Source: Candidatus Woesearchaeota archaeon
GTDB lineage: Archaea; Nanoarchaeota; Nanoarchaeia; Woesearchaeales; CALCXY01
Reading direction: 5' to 3'
Assembly (NCBI GenBank): GCA_030751555.1
Contig: JASMFX010000075.1
Span: 1 to 12,109, forward strand
DNA length: 12,109 bases
Shown: positions 10,231 through 12,109 of the stretch, piece after piece
Layout: every line of letters starts with the position of its first letter
Position numbering within the stretch: the first letter of the stretch is position 1
The notes under the pieces: generated by a model
Databases searched by the model: none
Told to the model about the DNA's origin: nothing
What the model saw: only the letters and a program-made list of their open reading frames with translations
Translations under genes and position numbers: made by a program

Positions 10231-12109
10231 TTAAGCACCAACCATAGCATCAGTCAGTCCTTTTCTGTCTTTGATCTGTTTAATGATCTTGTCCTGTTGC
10301 TCATTTGGCAGTTTTTCAAACATCTGATCTACTAAAGAACTATTACCTCTTCCACCTGTGGCTGATCTCAAATCAGAACTCCATCCAAACATCTCTCCAA
10401 CAGGCATCTTTGCAGTTACAATAACCAAACTACCCTCTTCCTGCATCTCTAATAACTGTCCTCTTTTATTCTGGACTAATTTTGAGATCTCCCCCATAAA
10501 CTCAGTAGGAGCTTCAATCCTTAAAATCTGTAAAGGCTCATACAAAACCGCCCCAGCAGTCATCATCGTTCCTCTTATACCCTCTCTAACAGCAGGATAC
10601 ATCTGGGCAGGCCCTCTATGGATTGCATCCTCGTGTAGTTTCATGTCTTCCAATACAATTTTGCAATTAATACAAGGCTCTTTGCACAATGGCCCTGCTT
10701 TCATAACATCTTCAAACATGTCAAAAATCATTTCAATAACTTCTCCAATATGAACCTGTCCTCTTGTAGCATCAACAAACAGGTTTCCTTTAAACACATT
10801 CTTTACTTTAACAGCTTCCTTAGAGTTCATCCCAGCTTCTACCAATACATCTCTAATAGCAGGATCTTTTTTCTTAATCCTTCCTTCAGGCAGTTTTCCA
10901 TCTTTAATAGCATGGATAATCTCCTCTGGCAATGGTTCTACAGTGAAAAAGATATGATTGTGTTTGTTAGGACTCTTTCCCATAATTTCCTGCCCTGTTT
11001 TTGTTACAGTCTCTCTATAAACAACAATAGGTGGACTTGTCGTTACCTCGACTCCCTTCTCAGTAAGAATCCTGTTTTCAATAACCTCTAGATGCAATTC
11101 ACCCATTCCATGCATAAGGTTCTCCCCTGTTTCCTCATCAATCTCGATCTGGACAGTAGGATCCTCTTTAGCAACAATACGCAAGACCTCGATAAGTTTA
11201 GGAAGATCTGCTGGTTTTTTAGCCTCAATTGCTTTTGTAACAACAGGATCAAAAATATGACTGATTTTTTCAAAAGGCTCTGTTGGACCTTCTGTGATGG
11301 TCTCTCCAACCGAAGTTTTTAGTCCTGAGATGCCAATAATATTGCCTGAAGGAACATCATCAACAATCTCTCGCTTGGCTCCATTGTAGACAAAGACATT
11401 CTGAACCCTTGCTTTTGCCTTGCCAAGATTTTGATAAACCTCACTACCTTTTTTCATTGTCCCTGAGAACAATCTTCCAGCTGGAATCTCTCCAGCCTGA
11501 GGATCAACAACAATCTTAGTAACTACAAAAAACAAAGGACCATCTGGATCACCGTTAATCAATGCCTGTCCTTCCTCTGACTCAATGTCGCCATGCCAGA
11601 TATTTGGAATCCTGTATTTTTGTGCAACATCAGGGTTTGGCAGATGCTTAATAACCATGTTCAAAACAACATCATGCAAAGGAGCCTTATCACGCAGGGC
11701 TTTTATTTTTTCTTCATCATCAGATCCAAAAACATCAATAACATCTTTAAATCCTATCTTCTTTTTCTGCATATAATCTGCAGATAATGCCCAGTTTTGA
11801 AAAGCAGAGCCAAATGCAACGCTTCCATCCTGCACATCAACATGCCATTTATCCTTAAGTTCCTCAGGAGCAATCTCCCTGATAAGATTATTAACGTGAG
11901 TAATGATTTTCAAAAACCTTTCTTGCATCGCTTCAGGTGTGAGCTGCAATTCCTTAATTAGCCTATCCACCTTGTTAATAAACAAAACAGGCTTTACTTT
12001 CTCTCTCAATGCCTGCCTCAAAACCGTTTCAGTCTGAGGCATAACTCCCTCAACAGCACAGACAACAACTATGGCTCCATCTACAGCTCTCATAGCCCTT
12101 GTCACATCC
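10231..12109 (-). CDS. fusA: Translation elongation factor EF-2 (aEF2), N-terminus cut by the window edge
   Basis: GTPase that moves tRNA and mRNA through the ribosome after peptide bond formation. About 625 of the usual 730 residues are visible. The frame enters at the right edge with DVTRAMRAVDGAIVVV, so the P loop and switch I are missing and GTG 12105 is an internal Val, not a start. Seen: G4 motif FINKVDRLI, domain II (GPLFFVVTKIVVDPQAGEIPAGRLFSG range), domain III (GMGELHLEV), and the domain IV tip LHEDAIHRGPAQMYPAV, whose histidine (codon 10620-10618) is the diphthamide site specific to archaeal and eukaryotic EF-2. The C-terminus (WSSDLRSATGGRG) is complete, ending in TAA. In many archaea EF-1A follows directly; here a plus-strand surface gene intervenes. 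Confidence 0.97.
   Translation of the reverse strand, partial: DVTRAMRAVDGAIVVVCAVEGVMPQTETVLRQALREKVKPVLFINKVDRLIKELQLTPEAMQERFLKIITHVNNLIREIAPEELKDKWHVDVQDGSVAFGSAFQNWALSADYMQKKKIGFKDVIDVFGSDDEEKIKALRDKAPLHDVVLNMVIKHLPNPDVAQKYRIPNIWHGDIESEEGQALINGDPDGPLFFVVTKIVVDPQAGEIPAGRLFSGTMKKGSEVYQNLGKAKARVQNVFVYNGAKREIVDDVPSGNIIGISGLKTSVGETITEGPTEPFEKISHIFDPVVTKAIEAKKPADLPKLIEVLRIVAKEDPTVQIEIDEETGENLMHGMGELHLEVIENRILTEKGVEVTTSPPIVVYRETVTKTGQEIMGKSPNKHNHIFFTVEPLPEEIIHAIKDGKLPEGRIKKKDPAIRDVLVEAGMNSKEAVKVKNVFKGNLFVDATRGQVHIGEVIEMIFDMFEDVMKAGPLCKEPCINCKIVLEDMKLHEDAIHRGPAQMYPAVREGIRGTMMTAGAVLYEPLQILRIEAPTEFMGEISKLVQNKRGQLLEMQEEGSLVIVTAKMPVGEMFGWSSDLRSATGGRGNSSLVDQMFEKLPNEQQDKIIKQIKDRKGLTDAMVGA

Noticed and set aside
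10358..11787. Several plus-strand ORFs opposite EF-2
   Set aside because: All are antisense shadows of the EF-2 frame, with atypical composition and no start signals.

Overview
The window comes from a low-GC archaeon, most likely a small-genome DPANN-type lineage (Woesearchaeota/Pacearchaeota-like; this placement is inference). Archaeal signs read directly are an EF-2 with the diphthamide loop, an archaeal-type EF-1A and uS10, an FtsZ2-like FtsZ, TATA-box promoters, and two ways of starting genes. Some genes have a TATA box centred about 26 bases before the start codon and no room for a leader. Others carry a GGTGAT-type ribosome binding site a few bases before the start. Most stretches are AT-rich; the main exception is a GC-rich 200-base element at 3620-3819.

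Layout. Bases 1-768 (minus) are the N-terminal two thirds of ftsZ, running off the left edge. Bases 950-4315 are an accessory island with three toxin-antitoxin-like modules: vapBC (minus), a DUF4258-like protein with a zinc-ribbon/AbrB protein (plus), and relBE-like genes (minus). The island also holds a stand-alone nucleotidyltransferase and a four-helix membrane protein. The relBE-like pair and a MITE-like inverted-repeat element sit between two copies of a 26-base direct repeat, which looks like the scar of a cassette insertion. Bases 4400-6212 (minus) hold a secreted Cys-rich surface protein and a 397-residue protein I do not recognise.

From 6278 to the right edge is a translation-factor cluster on the minus strand: EF-2 (partial, 12109-10231), EF-1A (7945-6662) and uS10 (6589-6278). 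Between EF-2 and EF-1A, on the plus strand, lies what looks like one large anchored surface-protein gene, 8084-10194. It is broken by an in-frame TAG at codon 38 and by a frame change between about 8959 and 9046. Its N-terminal part has a membrane segment and a helical region; its C-terminal part is an eight-unit GLUG repeat domain.

The core genes serve division (FtsZ) and protein synthesis (EF-2, EF-1A, uS10). The toxin genes (PIN nuclease, RelE-like and possibly DUF4258) would act on RNA and be held in check by their partners. Two surface-type genes and the MITE-like element show that both the island and the translation cluster have taken insertions. The points most worth checking are the repeat-flanked relBE cassette, the structured GC-rich element, and the doubly interrupted surface gene.
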